DNA of 64,000 nucleotides from Rhizobium halophilum (GCF_021648825.1 NZ_JAKJHS010000006.1:185238-249237), one strand, 5' to 3'; numbered from the stretch's first letter, positions 54,627 to 63,621 are shown. Program-made: numbers and translations. Notes: a model not told the origin generated them from the letters alone.

Positions 54627-55259
54627 ATGTTCACGCTGTTCTTTTCACCAAACGCCTGCTCGCTGGCGAGCCACATTGCGCTCGCCGAATGCGGGCTGCC
54701 TTATCAGTTGCGGCGGGTGAACTTCGCCAAGGATGAGCAGCGCTCGCCGGATTACCTGAAGCACAACCCGAACGGCCGCGTCCCCGCACTGGTGACGGAC
54801 AAGGGCACCCTGATCGAAAGCCCCGCAATCCTCGCCTTCATTGCCCAGGCCGCGCCGGAGGCGAAGCTTGCGCCGCTCGACGATCCCTTCCAATTCGCGC
54901 GCATGCAGGGCTTTAACAGTTTCATCGCCTCCACGGTCCACGTCGCTTACGCCCACAAGCGCCGCGGCTATCGCTGGGCGGAGAAGCCGGAGTCGCTGGA
55001 GGACATGGCGGCGAAGATGCCCCGCAACATGGAAGAGTCTTTCGCCGTCATCGAGAACGACCTCTTCAAAGGCCCTTACGTGCTTGGCGAAAACTATTCG
55101 GTTGCGGATTGCTACCTCTTCACCATGGCAGATTGGCTTGGTGGCGCCGGTGTCGACATCAATGCCTTCCCCAAAGTGGCGGAGCATTACCGCCGTCTGC
55201 GCCAGCGCCCGGCAGTGCAGCGTGCGCTGGAAACGGAGAAGGAGGCGGCGGCAGCCTGA
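54627..55259 (+). CDS. glutathione S-transferase family protein
   Basis: 210 residues. Thioredoxin-like N-terminus MFTLFFSPNACSLASHIALAE (the Cys/Ser after the first strand is the typical catalytic position), the cis-Pro and GSH loop GRVPALVTDKGTLIESPAIL and an all-helical C-terminal domain (GPYVLGENYSVADCYLFTMADWL). Conjugates or reduces substrates with glutathione; the substrate is unknown. Resembles beta-class enzymes such as GstA. Confidence 0.9.
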   Translation: MFTLFFSPNACSLASHIALAECGLPYQLRRVNFAKDEQRSPDYLKHNPNGRVPALVTDKGTLIESPAILAFIAQAAPEAKLAPLDDPFQFARMQGFNSFIASTVHVAYAHKRRGYRWAEKPESLEDMAAKMPRNMEESFAVIENDLFKGPYVLGENYSVADCYLFTMADWLGGAGVDINAFPKVAEHYRRLRQRPAVQRALETEKEAAAA

Positions 55260-55262
55260 TCC

Positions 55263-55463
55263 TCAGGCGCAGCGTTTGAGCGGTGGCGCATCCTCGGCAT
55301 CGATGCGCTTCTGCGCCGCGCGGGACATCGGCAGGTCCGCAAGCTGCCGCGCCGACATCTGCGCGATGTCTGGGTGACGGAAGGGATTCTCATTATCAAA
55401 CGGCAGCTGTTCAGGGGAAGCGAGCCAATGAAAGAGCTTCAAGATTATCTGTAGCGGCGACAT
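55263..55463 (-). CDS. 66-residue protein with DUF1127-like end
   Basis: ATG at 55463 after GAGGTAAAAGCC; the longer open frame upstream is spurious. Begins MSPLQIILKLFHWLASPEQL, then NPFRHPDIAQMSARQLADLPM, which recalls the MSxRELADLPL stretch of DUF1127-type proteins. Convergent with the transferase gene, three bases from its stop. Confidence 0.65.
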   Translation of the reverse strand: MSPLQIILKLFHWLASPEQLPFDNENPFRHPDIAQMSARQLADLPMSRAAQKRIDAEDAPPLKRCA

Positions 55464-55563
55464 GGCTTTTACCTCGCAAGTAGGTTGACTTGCAGGCACA
55501 TCATCGCGCCGATCAACGAGGCAATCCATTGAGTTCTTCAGGCGCCGACTATAGAAAAGCTGC

Positions 55564-56490
55564 ATGAAAAACCTGAACACGCTCCATCTGAATGGCCTGC
55601 GGGCGCTGGAAGCCGTTGGGCGGCTCGGCTCGCTGCAGGCGGCGGCCGATGAACTTGGCGTGACACTCGGAGCGGTCAGCCAGCAGGTGATCAAGGCCGA
55701 GGCACAACTCGGCCGCACCGTCTTCCACAGAACGCCGAAGGGGCTGGTTCCGGTGCAAACTGCCAGGCCGATGCTGGCGCGGCTGACGGAAGCCTTTCAC
55801 GGTCTCTCACAGGCGGTGATGCTTGGCCGGCAGACGGACGAAACGGTGCTGACGATCTCTGTGGCGCCCGTCTTTGCTGCCCGATTTTTGGTGCACCGAC
55901 TGGACCGGTTCTCGCAGAAGCACCCGGAGATTCGCCTGCGAATAGAGGCGACCACAGCGCTCGCCGACCTCGGTACCGGGGACATCGACCTCGCCATCCG
56001 CGTCGGCGGCGGGCAGTGGCCGGGTGTCGATGCCGAGTTGCTGATGGAGCAGCGCGTCTTCCCTGTCGTCGCGCCTTCGCTTGCAGAAAGGCTGCGGGAG
56101 CCTGCAGACATCCTGAAGCTGCCGGCGATTATCGACGGTCCCTCGCTCTTCTCCTGGGGGATTTGGCTGGAAAAGGCTGGGCTCACAGGTGCCAGCATGA
56201 AAACCCGCCACGTCTTCAACGACGCCTCGCTCTGCCTCGATGCCACCATTGCGGGACAGGGCGTCATGCTCGCCTGGCAGACGCTGGCAGCATTGGCTCT
56301 GGAGCAGGAGCGCTTGGTGAAGCCGTTTGACATCGAGGCTTCCACCGGTATGGCGCATTATCTCGTCACCCCGGCCGGAAGCAGATCGCCCGCAAAGGTG
56401 CGGGCGTTCCGTGACTGGCTGCGCGAGGAGATGCGGTCGGTGGACCGCCTTATGCCGGCTCCTGCAGGCGCTTCTCCCACATCGCCTTGA
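55564..56490 (+). CDS. LysR-family transcriptional regulator (GcvA-like)
   Basis: 308 residues. Helix-turn-helix NGLRALEAVGRLGSLQAAADELGVTLGAVSQQVI, then the two-lobed effector domain (LTISVAPVFAARFLVHRL, DLGTGDIDLAIRVGGGQWP, VTPAGSRSPAKVRAFRDWL). Looks like the GcvA/TrpI group. Its target may be the adjacent convergent glutathione transferase gene, whose 3' end it overlaps by 41 bases, or another gene. Confidence 0.9.
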   Translation: MKNLNTLHLNGLRALEAVGRLGSLQAAADELGVTLGAVSQQVIKAEAQLGRTVFHRTPKGLVPVQTARPMLARLTEAFHGLSQAVMLGRQTDETVLTISVAPVFAARFLVHRLDRFSQKHPEIRLRIEATTALADLGTGDIDLAIRVGGGQWPGVDAELLMEQRVFPVVAPSLAERLREPADILKLPAIIDGPSLFSWGIWLEKAGLTGASMKTRHVFNDASLCLDATIAGQGVMLAWQTLAALALEQERLVKPFDIEASTGMAHYLVTPAGSRSPAKVRAFRDWLREEMRSVDRLMPAPAGASPTSP

Positions 56491-57109
56491 AGCCGGCGCG
56501 GGACTGGCAGCTTTCCAGCCACGCCTTCAGCGCCGGGCGCGTTGCAAACAGCGGTGCGTAGCCTTGAGCGTAGCGCACGATCTCCGCCACGATGATGTCC
56601 GCTGCGGTGAAGCGGCCAGCGACGATGGTGGCGGCCGCCTTCAGGTGCGCTTCCAGCACGTCGAACGGCCGCTCCAGGCTGGCCGCCAGTGCCTGCGCCT
56701 TGGTCGTGCCTTCGGGCGTACTCGCCTGGTCGCTGCCGAGGAGCTTCTGCATGTCGAGAGCCGGGGTCTCGATGCCCGTTGCGGCAAACAGCGCCCACTG
56801 TACCATCAGCGCATCTTCCTGCAGATCCTTCGGGCCGAGTTCACCGCCATACTTCTTCGCCAGGTAGAGCGTGATGGCAAGCGACTCGTGTAGCACAAAA
56901 CCGTCGTCATCCATCGACGGGATCAGCGCCATCGGGTTGACCGCAAGGAACTGCGGGGAGCGGGTGTTGAGCGACGCATCCGGCGCCTCGGCGTTCGGCA
57001 AGCGATAGGCCTGGATCACCGGCTGGTGGGCAAAATCGAGGCCGATCTCCTCGAGAAGCCAGAGCGGCCGCGTGGCCCGCGAGCGATAGACACCATAGAT
57101 CGTCAGCAT
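56450..57109 (-). CDS. glutathione S-transferase family protein
   Basis: 219 residues. MLTIYGVYRSRATRPLWLLEE with Ser/Arg in the thiol loop, then NPMALIPSMDDDGFVLHESLAI for GSH binding and a C-terminal helical domain (VAGRFTAADIIVAEIVRYAQ). Different subgroup from the one at 54627. The 3' end overlaps the LysR gene tail to tail. Confidence 0.9.
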   Translation of the reverse strand: MLTIYGVYRSRATRPLWLLEEIGLDFAHQPVIQAYRLPNAEAPDASLNTRSPQFLAVNPMALIPSMDDDGFVLHESLAITLYLAKKYGGELGPKDLQEDALMVQWALFAATGIETPALDMQKLLGSDQASTPEGTTKAQALAASLERPFDVLEAHLKAAATIVAGRFTAADIIVAEIVRYAQGYAPLFATRPALKAWLESCQSRAGFKAMWEKRLQEPA

Positions 57110-57205
57110 CGTGTTCTCCTGTCGAGTGTTTTCCGCACGCTAGGGGTGAGGACGTAAAAGCGGAAGATCATTCCGCGTTCGGTCACGATGAATTCTTTCG
57201 ATGGA

Positions 57206-58570
57206 TCAGCCTATCCGGTTGGCGTCGATCGTCAGGTGCCCGAAGGTCTCCCCGCCCGCGGCCAGTTCGCCGGTTGCCGCATCGTGCCAGCGGAAGCCGA
57301 GGATGGCGCCGTCCTCGCAGCTCTCGAAGATGTTGTCGCTGATGAGCGCGCTCCCCGCCTCCTCGACCACGGAAACGGCGCAGCCAATCCGGGCTGAGCG
57401 GATGATGTTTCCGGTTGCTGCCACATTGCGCAGGTAGGGGCCCCAGCCGAGCAGCATGCCGAAGCGCGGTACGTTCTCGAGCAGGTTGCCAGACACCACC
57501 GTATCCGCCTCGACCCCGATGCCGATCCCGAAGCCGACGCTGTCATGCTCATAAGGGCCTGTCAGCGAGATATTGCGGACGATGTTGTTGGCAACGATCG
57601 CCAGCCGACCGCCTTCGTTGAAGTTGGCGATATTGATGCCGTTGGCGGCTCCGTCGATGAGGTTGCCGGTGACCATGGCGCCTTCGAAGCCAAACTCGGA
57701 ATAGATTGCCGTCTCGCCGGACCGAAGACACTGGTTGTCGGAGATCTGGATGTTGGAGGAGGCATTGGCGCGAATGGCGGTAAAGGCGCTGTCAGAGATG
57801 TGGTTGCCGGAAACGATCACCCCGCCGGCGCGGTAGAGGTTGATCGCATTGCCGAACTGTCCTGTGCCGCCATAGGTCGCGCCCGTGCGCGTGATGCGGT
57901 TGCCGGAAACGATCGAACCGTCCTCGCCGACTTCGCTTCTGTGAATCAGGATGCCGCCATTGCCGCAGTTGGCGATTCTGTTTTCCCGCACCGAAAGGCC
58001 GCGGCTGTCGATGGCATAGAGGCCGTACTCGCCGATGCCGTCAATCCGGCTGTCCCGGATGCTTCCGGCGCAGCGCTCCAGTTGAAGGCCCGTCTTGCCG
58101 CAGCCCTTCAGGGCGCAATTGTCGATGGAGATTTCATCGACATCGCGCAGATGCAGCATCGCCGGCGCATGCTCCGGCAGGGGGAGGTCGGCACCGTTAA
58201 AGGTGATGTTGGCAAGCTCGATTCGCCCGGCACCTTCGGCGCCAAGGAAGCTGCCGCCGCCGGCGAAGGCGATTTCTGTTGCCCCGGCAGTTCCCATGAG
58301 CCGGGTCTTGTGGGGCAGAGAAAGGTTGCTGACCTCGTAGCGTCCGGGTGGCAGAAAGACCCACTGATCCCCGCGAATCGCCTCATGAATCAGGTCAAGG
58401 AGTTGCTCCGTCTGGTTCTCGCTCCGTTTGGGCGACAACCCGGCTTCTCCGGCATCGATGGTGCCGCGCAGATCCGTGACTGAGAGCGCCGGGCCGCACC
58501 AGGCGCGTCTCGGCAAAACGGCCATGCCTGCCGCCATCGCAAGCAACGCCATCGCGTCACGCCTTGTCAC
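57206..58570 (-). CDS. Tat-exported beta-helix repeat protein (TIGR03808 type)
   Basis: 454 residues from GTG 58570, which has GGGGGAAAGG upstream; an ATG 18 codons earlier is less likely. Tat signal with the twin arginine RRDAMALLAMAAGMAVLP. The rest is a right-handed parallel beta-helix built from NosD-type repeats such as ISDSAFTAIRANASSNIQISD and VSGNHISD, GNLIDGAANGINIANF. The family is named in Rhizobiales but its role is unknown; it may bind or cleave a carbohydrate. Confidence 0.88.
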   Translation of the reverse strand: MTRRDAMALLAMAAGMAVLPRRAWCGPALSVTDLRGTIDAGEAGLSPKRSENQTEQLLDLIHEAIRGDQWVFLPPGRYEVSNLSLPHKTRLMGTAGATEIAFAGGGSFLGAEGAGRIELANITFNGADLPLPEHAPAMLHLRDVDEISIDNCALKGCGKTGLQLERCAGSIRDSRIDGIGEYGLYAIDSRGLSVRENRIANCGNGGILIHRSEVGEDGSIVSGNRITRTGATYGGTGQFGNAINLYRAGGVIVSGNHISDSAFTAIRANASSNIQISDNQCLRSGETAIYSEFGFEGAMVTGNLIDGAANGINIANFNEGGRLAIVANNIVRNISLTGPYEHDSVGFGIGIGVEADTVVSGNLLENVPRFGMLLGWGPYLRNVAATGNIIRSARIGCAVSVVEEAGSALISDNIFESCEDGAILGFRWHDAATGELAAGGETFGHLTIDANRIG

Positions 58571-58737
58571 CGCTTTGCCTTTCCCCCGCACGGCGTCCTC
58601 CCAACATTCCGCGACTTCTGGCAACTTCGCGAAAGCTCTGCAATTGCGCCATTATATTAAAGAAGATTAAGGATTTGCTCTTCACTATCCCTCGAACAGG
58701 GGCGAGTTCAATCAGAACGGAATTGGGGAGGCATTGG

Positions 58738-60249
58738 GTGAGGAGTCCCGTGTCCAACGACGTGCATCTGAAGTCTGACGCTGCCGCTCTGGAGAACCTG
58801 CGCGATCGTCTGCTGCGAACATCCACAGAAGGCGACATTCAGGACGCTCTGCTCGTGATAAACGAGTTGGATGCCCATGCACTGATCGATCAATTTCCCG
58901 AACAGATTTACGTCAAGGATCGACGGAGCTGCTTCGTCCTTATCAATACGGCTACCGCGCAGGCTCATGGAATATCCGATTCTGCGGCGCTGCTCGGCAA
59001 GACCGATTTTGACGTTTTCGAGCCAGGGGTGGCAGAGGAGCTCTTCGTTGCGGAGCAGGCGGTCATGTCATCGGGAGAGCCGCTTAACGATCACGAGCAT
59101 CAACTGATGTATCGCGGCTCGCTTCGCTGGTTGCAATCCACGAAGACACCATTGCGAGACCGTCATGGACGCATCATCGGGCTGATCGGCATCTCCCGCG
59201 ATATCACTCAACGCAAGCGGCAGGATGACCTTCGTCGCGGACACGCGCGACTGCTGGACATAGTCGCCCGCGGTCAACCGCTGGAAAGGGTCCTCCACGC
59301 TCTGGTCGAGCTGGCGGAAGATGAGCTGGAAGGAATGACCGCGTCCGTGCTCTTGATGGATGAGGTGACGGAGCGCCTGCATCACGGCGCCGCACCCGGG
59401 CTGCCAGACGATTACATTCGCCTGATCGATGGCTTGCAGGTCGGCCCCCGCGCCGGATCCTGCGGGACTGCCGCCTGGCGCCGCGAGCCGGTGATCGTCA
59501 GCGATGTCCTTGAGGATCCTCTTTGGGAGAGTTTCCGGGAGCTGCCTTTGCGCTTCGGCTTTCGCTCCTGTTGGTCATCGCCCATCCTGTCCACGGAGGA
59601 CAGGGTTCTTGGAACCTTCGCCTTGTACTCCACCACGGTGCGGGAGCCGACGCCGCTGGAGCGGGAGCTGACCGCGATGGCGACCGATATCGCGGGAATA
59701 GCCATCGAGCGCGCCCGCACCGAGGCGCGCATTCACCACATGGCCCATCACGATCCGCTTACGGGTCTGCCGAACCGCACCCTCTTCTGGGCCCAGTTCA
59801 ACCGCGCGATCGTAGAAGCGCGGCGGGAGGGACGGCGGATCACCGCGACCTACATCGACCTCGACAACTTTAAGCAGATCAACGACTCCCTCGGTCATGC
59901 TGCTGGCGACGAGGTGTTGAAGACGCTTGCAAAACGTCTTTGCCATTGCATCCGCGCGAGCGACCTTCTCGTGCGCCTGGGCGGCGACGAATTTGCCGTT
60001 GTTTTCAGCAATCCGGCGCACGAACAGAGTCGAGGAATGGTGACCCGCCTCCAGGAACTGCGTGCTGCGATTTCCCGCCCCGTCGTCATCGAAGGGGAAA
60101 GCGTGGAGGTAACCTGCAGTATGGGCGTCGCCTTCTTCCCTGATGACGGTGAAACGCCGGAGACTCTGCTGCACCGTGCCGACAAGGCTTTATACACGGC
60201 AAAGAACGGCGGGCGGGACCGTCTGCAGGTGTGGCGGGAGCGTGTCTGA
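58738..60249 (+). CDS. PAS-GAF-GGDEF diguanylate cyclase
   Basis: 503 residues from GTG 58738, chosen for GGGGAGG at six bases; an ATG further upstream is in frame but lacks support. PAS domain (about 50-165; QIYVKDRRSCFVLINTATAQ), GAF domain (about 180-330; RHGAAP-like HHGAAPGLPDDYI, GPRAGSCGTAAWR) and GGDEF domain (DPLTGLPNRTLFW; GGDEF intact). An RxxD inhibitory site (RASD) lies five residues before GGDEF, so product inhibition is expected. Makes c-di-GMP. Confidence 0.92.
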   Translation: MRSPVSNDVHLKSDAAALENLRDRLLRTSTEGDIQDALLVINELDAHALIDQFPEQIYVKDRRSCFVLINTATAQAHGISDSAALLGKTDFDVFEPGVAEELFVAEQAVMSSGEPLNDHEHQLMYRGSLRWLQSTKTPLRDRHGRIIGLIGISRDITQRKRQDDLRRGHARLLDIVARGQPLERVLHALVELAEDELEGMTASVLLMDEVTERLHHGAAPGLPDDYIRLIDGLQVGPRAGSCGTAAWRREPVIVSDVLEDPLWESFRELPLRFGFRSCWSSPILSTEDRVLGTFALYSTTVREPTPLERELTAMATDIAGIAIERARTEARIHHMAHHDPLTGLPNRTLFWAQFNRAIVEARREGRRITATYIDLDNFKQINDSLGHAAGDEVLKTLAKRLCHCIRASDLLVRLGGDEFAVVFSNPAHEQSRGMVTRLQELRAAISRPVVIEGESVEVTCSMGVAFFPDDGETPETLLHRADKALYTAKNGGRDRLQVWRERV

Positions 60250-60348
60250 GGCACCATGCCGGCGCGATTGGCAGGCCGCGCCCCGCATTCCTGGTGACGA
60301 TCGGCGACTGTTCTTTCTTCCGATACTGCGCGCCCTATCTCTTGGCAC

Positions 60349-61359
60349 ATGAAACCAGAGGCGCTGCTTCATCCCACCCCGGCCGGGCTCTTCTGCCCCA
60401 TCGGCCGCTTTCATGTCGATCCGGTGTGGCCCGTCGAGCGGGCGCTGATCACCCATGGCCATTCCGACCACGCCCGCGCCGGTCATGGCAAGGTGCTGGC
60501 CACGCGCCAGACGCTCGACATCATGCGGATCCGCTATGGCGAGGACTTCTGCGGATCAGAACAGGCGGTGGAGTTCGGTGAGCGCGTCGAGGTGGACGGC
60601 GTCACCGTCTGTTTCCATCCCGCCGGTCATGTCCTCGGCTCCGCGCAGATCCTCATCCAGAAGGATGGCCTGAGGATCAACGTCTCCGGCGACTACAAGC
60701 GTGGCACCGACCCGACCTGCGCCTCCTTCGAGCCGGTCGCCTGCGACGTCTTCATCACCGAGGCGACCTTTGGCCTGCCAGTCTTCCACCATCCGGACCC
60801 GAAGGGCGAGATCGGCAAGCTGCTCACCTCGCTAAAACAGTTTCCAGAGCGCAGCCACATGATCGGCGCCTATGCGCTCGGCAAGGCGCAACGCGTCATC
60901 CGCCTTATCCGAGATTGCGGCTACCACGAGCCGATCTACATCCACGGCGCCTTGGCCAAACTCTGCGACTATTATGTTTCGCAAGGGATCGAACTCGGCG
61001 ACATCCGCCCGGCAACGCTCGAAAAGAAGGATCCTGACGCCTTCAAGGGCGCCGTCGTCGTCGGCCCGCCATCGGCCTTCCAGGACCGCTGGGCGCGCCG
61101 CTTCAACGAGCCGCTGATCGCCTTTGCTTCCGGCTGGATGATGGTGCGCCAGCGCGCCAAGCAGGGCGGCGTCGAACTGCCGCTGGTGATCTCCGACCAC
61201 TGCGACTGGCCCGAACTTCTGGAAACGATCAGGGAAGTCGGGCCGTCGGAGGTCTGGGTAACCCATGGCCGCGAGGAGGCGCTGGTGCGCTGGTGCGAAC
61301 TGCAAGGCATCCCGGCCCGGCCGCTGCACCTCGTCGGCTACGAGGACGAGGGGGACTGA
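60349..61359 (+). CDS. DNA-ligase-associated MBL exonuclease
   Basis: 336 residues. MBL fold with metal motif ITHGHSDHARAGH, then VCFHPAGHVLGSAQI, NVSGDYKRGTDPTC and ISDHCDWPELLETI, the pattern of ligase-associated DNA exonucleases (TIGR04122, related to CPSF/SNM1 nucleases). The stop overlaps the ligase ATG by one base. Such pairs trim and seal DNA ends in a repair pathway distinct from Ku/LigD. Confidence 0.92.
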   Translation: MKPEALLHPTPAGLFCPIGRFHVDPVWPVERALITHGHSDHARAGHGKVLATRQTLDIMRIRYGEDFCGSEQAVEFGERVEVDGVTVCFHPAGHVLGSAQILIQKDGLRINVSGDYKRGTDPTCASFEPVACDVFITEATFGLPVFHHPDPKGEIGKLLTSLKQFPERSHMIGAYALGKAQRVIRLIRDCGYHEPIYIHGALAKLCDYYVSQGIELGDIRPATLEKKDPDAFKGAVVVGPPSAFQDRWARRFNEPLIAFASGWMMVRQRAKQGGVELPLVISDHCDWPELLETIREVGPSEVWVTHGREEALVRWCELQGIPARPLHLVGYEDEGD

Positions 61360-63005
61360 TGAAAGCCTTCGCCACCCTCCTTGACCGCCTCGTCCTGACG
61401 CCGTCGCGCAACGGCAAGCTGAAGCTGCTCGCCGACTATTTTCGCGACACCCCCGATCCCGACCGCGGCTATGGCCTCGCGGCGCTCGCCGGCACGCTCG
61501 ATCTTAGAAACATCAAGCCGGCGCTCCTGCGCGAACTGGTTCTGGAGAAGCTCGATCCGATCCTCTTCCAGTATTCCTACGATTATGTCGGGGATCTCGC
61601 CGAAACCATCGCGCTCGTCTGGGATGGTGGCGAGAAGGACGATACGACCGACGAGGAGCAGCCGCGGCTCGGCGAAGTCGTCACGATGATGAACTCGCTC
61701 GGTCGGACCGAAGTCCGCGCCGCCGTCCGCGACTTGCTCGACCACCTCGATCCCTCCAGCCGCTTTGCCTTCCTGAAGCTCGCCACCGGTGCGCTCCGCA
61801 TCGGCGTCTCCGCCCGGCTCGCCAAGCAGGCGTTGTCGGATATGAGCGGCAAGGACGTCACCGAGATCGAGACGCTCTGGCATGGGCTCGGCCCACCCTA
61901 CGAGCCGCTCTTCGCCTGGCTGGAGGGCAGGGCGGAGAAGCCGGTGCTGGCAACGCCCGCCATCTTTCACTCCGTCATGCTCGCCAATCCGGTGGAGGAG
62001 GGCGATCTCGAAAAGCTCGACCCGGAGGAGTACGCCGCCGAATGGAAGTGGGACGGCATCCGCATCCAGATGTCGAGCTATGGCGGCACGAAGAAGCTTT
62101 ATTCCCGCTCCGGCGACGACATTACCGGCGCCTTTCCCGATATCGTTGACGCGATCAACTTCGAGGGCGTGGTCGATGGCGAGCTTCTGGTCGGCGGCAC
62201 CATGCGCTCCAACAGCCCGACCCGCACCTTCTCCGACCTCCAGCAGCGCCTCAACCGCAAGACGGTGACGAGCCGCATGATGGACGATTACCCCGCTTTC
62301 GTGCGCGCCTACGACCTCCTGTTTCAGGGCGACCAGGACATCCGTGCCCGCACCTTCTTCGAGCGCCGCGAGCGGCTGGGCGATGTGATCGACAAGGCGC
62401 CGCACGACCGCTTCGACCTTTCGGATCTCGTCCCTTTCTCCGACTGGGACGAGCTCGACCGGCTGCGCATCGCTCCGCCAGACCCGGTGATCGAGGGCGT
62501 CATGATCAAGCGCAAGGACAGCGCCTACCAGGCTGGTCGTCTCAAGGGGCCGTGGTTCAAGTGGAAACGTGATCCCTACAACATTGATGCCGTCATGCTC
62601 TACGCCCAGCGCGGCCACGGCAAGCGCTCAAGCTATTATTCCGACTTCACATTCGGGGTATGGGCGGAAACGCCGGATGGCGAGCAGCTTGTGCCGGTCG
62701 GCAAGGCCTATTTCGGTTTCACCGATGCAGAGCTCGAAGTCCTCGATAAGTTCGTGCGCGACAACACGGTGGAACGCTTCGGGCCTGTACGGGCCGTGCG
62801 GGCCGAACCGGATTTTGGCTTCGTCTTGGAGGTCGCCTTCGAAGGGATCAACCGCTCCACCCGCCACAAGTCGGGCGTCGCCATGCGCTTTCCGCGGATC
62901 GCCCGGCTGCGCATGGACAAGCTGCCGCGCGACGCCGATCGTCTGTCGACGCTGACCGCCATGGTCGAGGCGCGGGAAGTCCAGCCGCCTTCTAGGTCGG
63001 AATAA
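61359..63005 (+). CDS. ATP-dependent DNA ligase (repair-associated)
   Basis: 548 residues from ATG 61359. N-terminal DNA-binding domain (about 1-205), nucleotidyltransferase domain with catalytic Lys230 in EWKWDGIRIQ (KxDG), motif III FEGVVDGELLVGG, motif IV EGVMIKRKDS and motif V WFKWKRDP, then an OB domain (SDFTFGVWAETPDGEQLVP). The family is that found with the MBL exonuclease and a DEAD helicase; the helicase is not in this window. A short ORF on the other strand overlaps the last 14 bases. Confidence 0.94.
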   Translation: MKAFATLLDRLVLTPSRNGKLKLLADYFRDTPDPDRGYGLAALAGTLDLRNIKPALLRELVLEKLDPILFQYSYDYVGDLAETIALVWDGGEKDDTTDEEQPRLGEVVTMMNSLGRTEVRAAVRDLLDHLDPSSRFAFLKLATGALRIGVSARLAKQALSDMSGKDVTEIETLWHGLGPPYEPLFAWLEGRAEKPVLATPAIFHSVMLANPVEEGDLEKLDPEEYAAEWKWDGIRIQMSSYGGTKKLYSRSGDDITGAFPDIVDAINFEGVVDGELLVGGTMRSNSPTRTFSDLQQRLNRKTVTSRMMDDYPAFVRAYDLLFQGDQDIRARTFFERRERLGDVIDKAPHDRFDLSDLVPFSDWDELDRLRIAPPDPVIEGVMIKRKDSAYQAGRLKGPWFKWKRDPYNIDAVMLYAQRGHGKRSSYYSDFTFGVWAETPDGEQLVPVGKAYFGFTDAELEVLDKFVRDNTVERFGPVRAVRAEPDFGFVLEVAFEGINRSTRHKSGVAMRFPRIARLRMDKLPRDADRLSTLTAMVEAREVQPPSRSE

Positions 63006-63069
63006 GCAGCATCACCGCTGACGTCACGATGACCACGGCGAAGAGCGCAAGAAAAACATCTCGGTCCAC
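62992..63069 (-). CDS. 25-residue single-span membrane protein
   Basis: GTG at 63069 preceded by GGAGGAG at six bases, a near-perfect ribosome site. The product begins MDRDVFLALFAVVIVTSAVM and ends LLIPT: a short charged start and one membrane helix. An EcfG-type promoter lies 39-63 bases upstream at the expected distance. The gene runs 14 bases into the 3' end of the ligase gene, antisense to it. No known family. Confidence 0.6.
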   Translation of the reverse strand: MDRDVFLALFAVVIVTSAVMLLIPT

Positions 63070-63107
63070 GGCCTGCTCCTCCACTCGCGGGAACCGCAAT
63101 GTCGCGA

Positions 63108-63132
63108 AACCTGCGCAAGAAGAAGAAGTTCC
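63108..63132 (-). promoter_or_regulatory. EcfG-type promoter of the 25-residue protein
   Basis: Minus strand: GGAAC, 16 bases, GGTT. It matches the PRC-barrel promoter at 12444-12468 in both boxes and spacing. Confidence 0.6.
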
Positions 63133-63157
63133 GGACTTCGCTTTGGGGAGTAAAGCT

Positions 63158-63544
63158 TTAGAAGTCCTCATCGCCCCGGAAGGGTGCGGCGGCAGGTACG
63201 TCGGCAACCATCAGAAGATTGCCGTCGGGATCCTTGAAGGTGAAGAAGGCGTGATCGCGGATGGGCGAGACATCGCCTGCGCCGATGACTAGCGCGTGCG
63301 CATGGGCGCCCGCCAGATCCTTCGTGTCGAAGTGGAATGCCGCCTTGTTCATGTGCGGTCCGTTATAGTCTTTGCTGTCCAGGACCGGGGCAGGGCCGGT
63401 GCGCATCGACAGCACATAGAGATGGCCGAAAAGGATGTCCTCCGTGAACGGCCGTTGCAGCAGGTCGCAGTACCAGCGGCTTGCCGCCTCGATATCGCTG
63501 ACGGCAAGGAAGACACCGCCAATGGCGCTGTCGATGATTCTCAT
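63158..63544 (-). CDS. VOC-superfamily (glyoxalase-like) protein
   Basis: 128 residues from ATG 63544. Two beta-alpha-beta-beta-beta halves: GGVFLAVSDIEAASRWYCDLLQ with MNKAAFHFDTKDLAGAHAHAL, and PIRDHAFFTFKDPDGNLLMVAD. Conserved His (AAFHFDT) and Asp-Pro-x-Gly-Asn (DPDGNLL) fit the metal-binding VOC fold. Could be a dioxygenase, lyase or resistance protein; the substrate is unknown. Confidence 0.85.
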   Translation of the reverse strand: MRIIDSAIGGVFLAVSDIEAASRWYCDLLQRPFTEDILFGHLYVLSMRTGPAPVLDSKDYNGPHMNKAAFHFDTKDLAGAHAHALVIGAGDVSPIRDHAFFTFKDPDGNLLMVADVPAAAPFRGDEDF

Positions 63545-63621
63545 GATGCTTAGCTTCCCTCGTGTCCTTGCGGCCATGTCCTCGCGGCACGCGTCGCCTT
63601 CATAGCATAAGACCCACAAAT

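Noticed and set aside
58657..58670. TTAA-N6-TTAA as a CtrA site before the diguanylate cyclase
   Set aside because: The CtrA consensus needs seven bases between half-sites and a final C; spacing and end do not fit.
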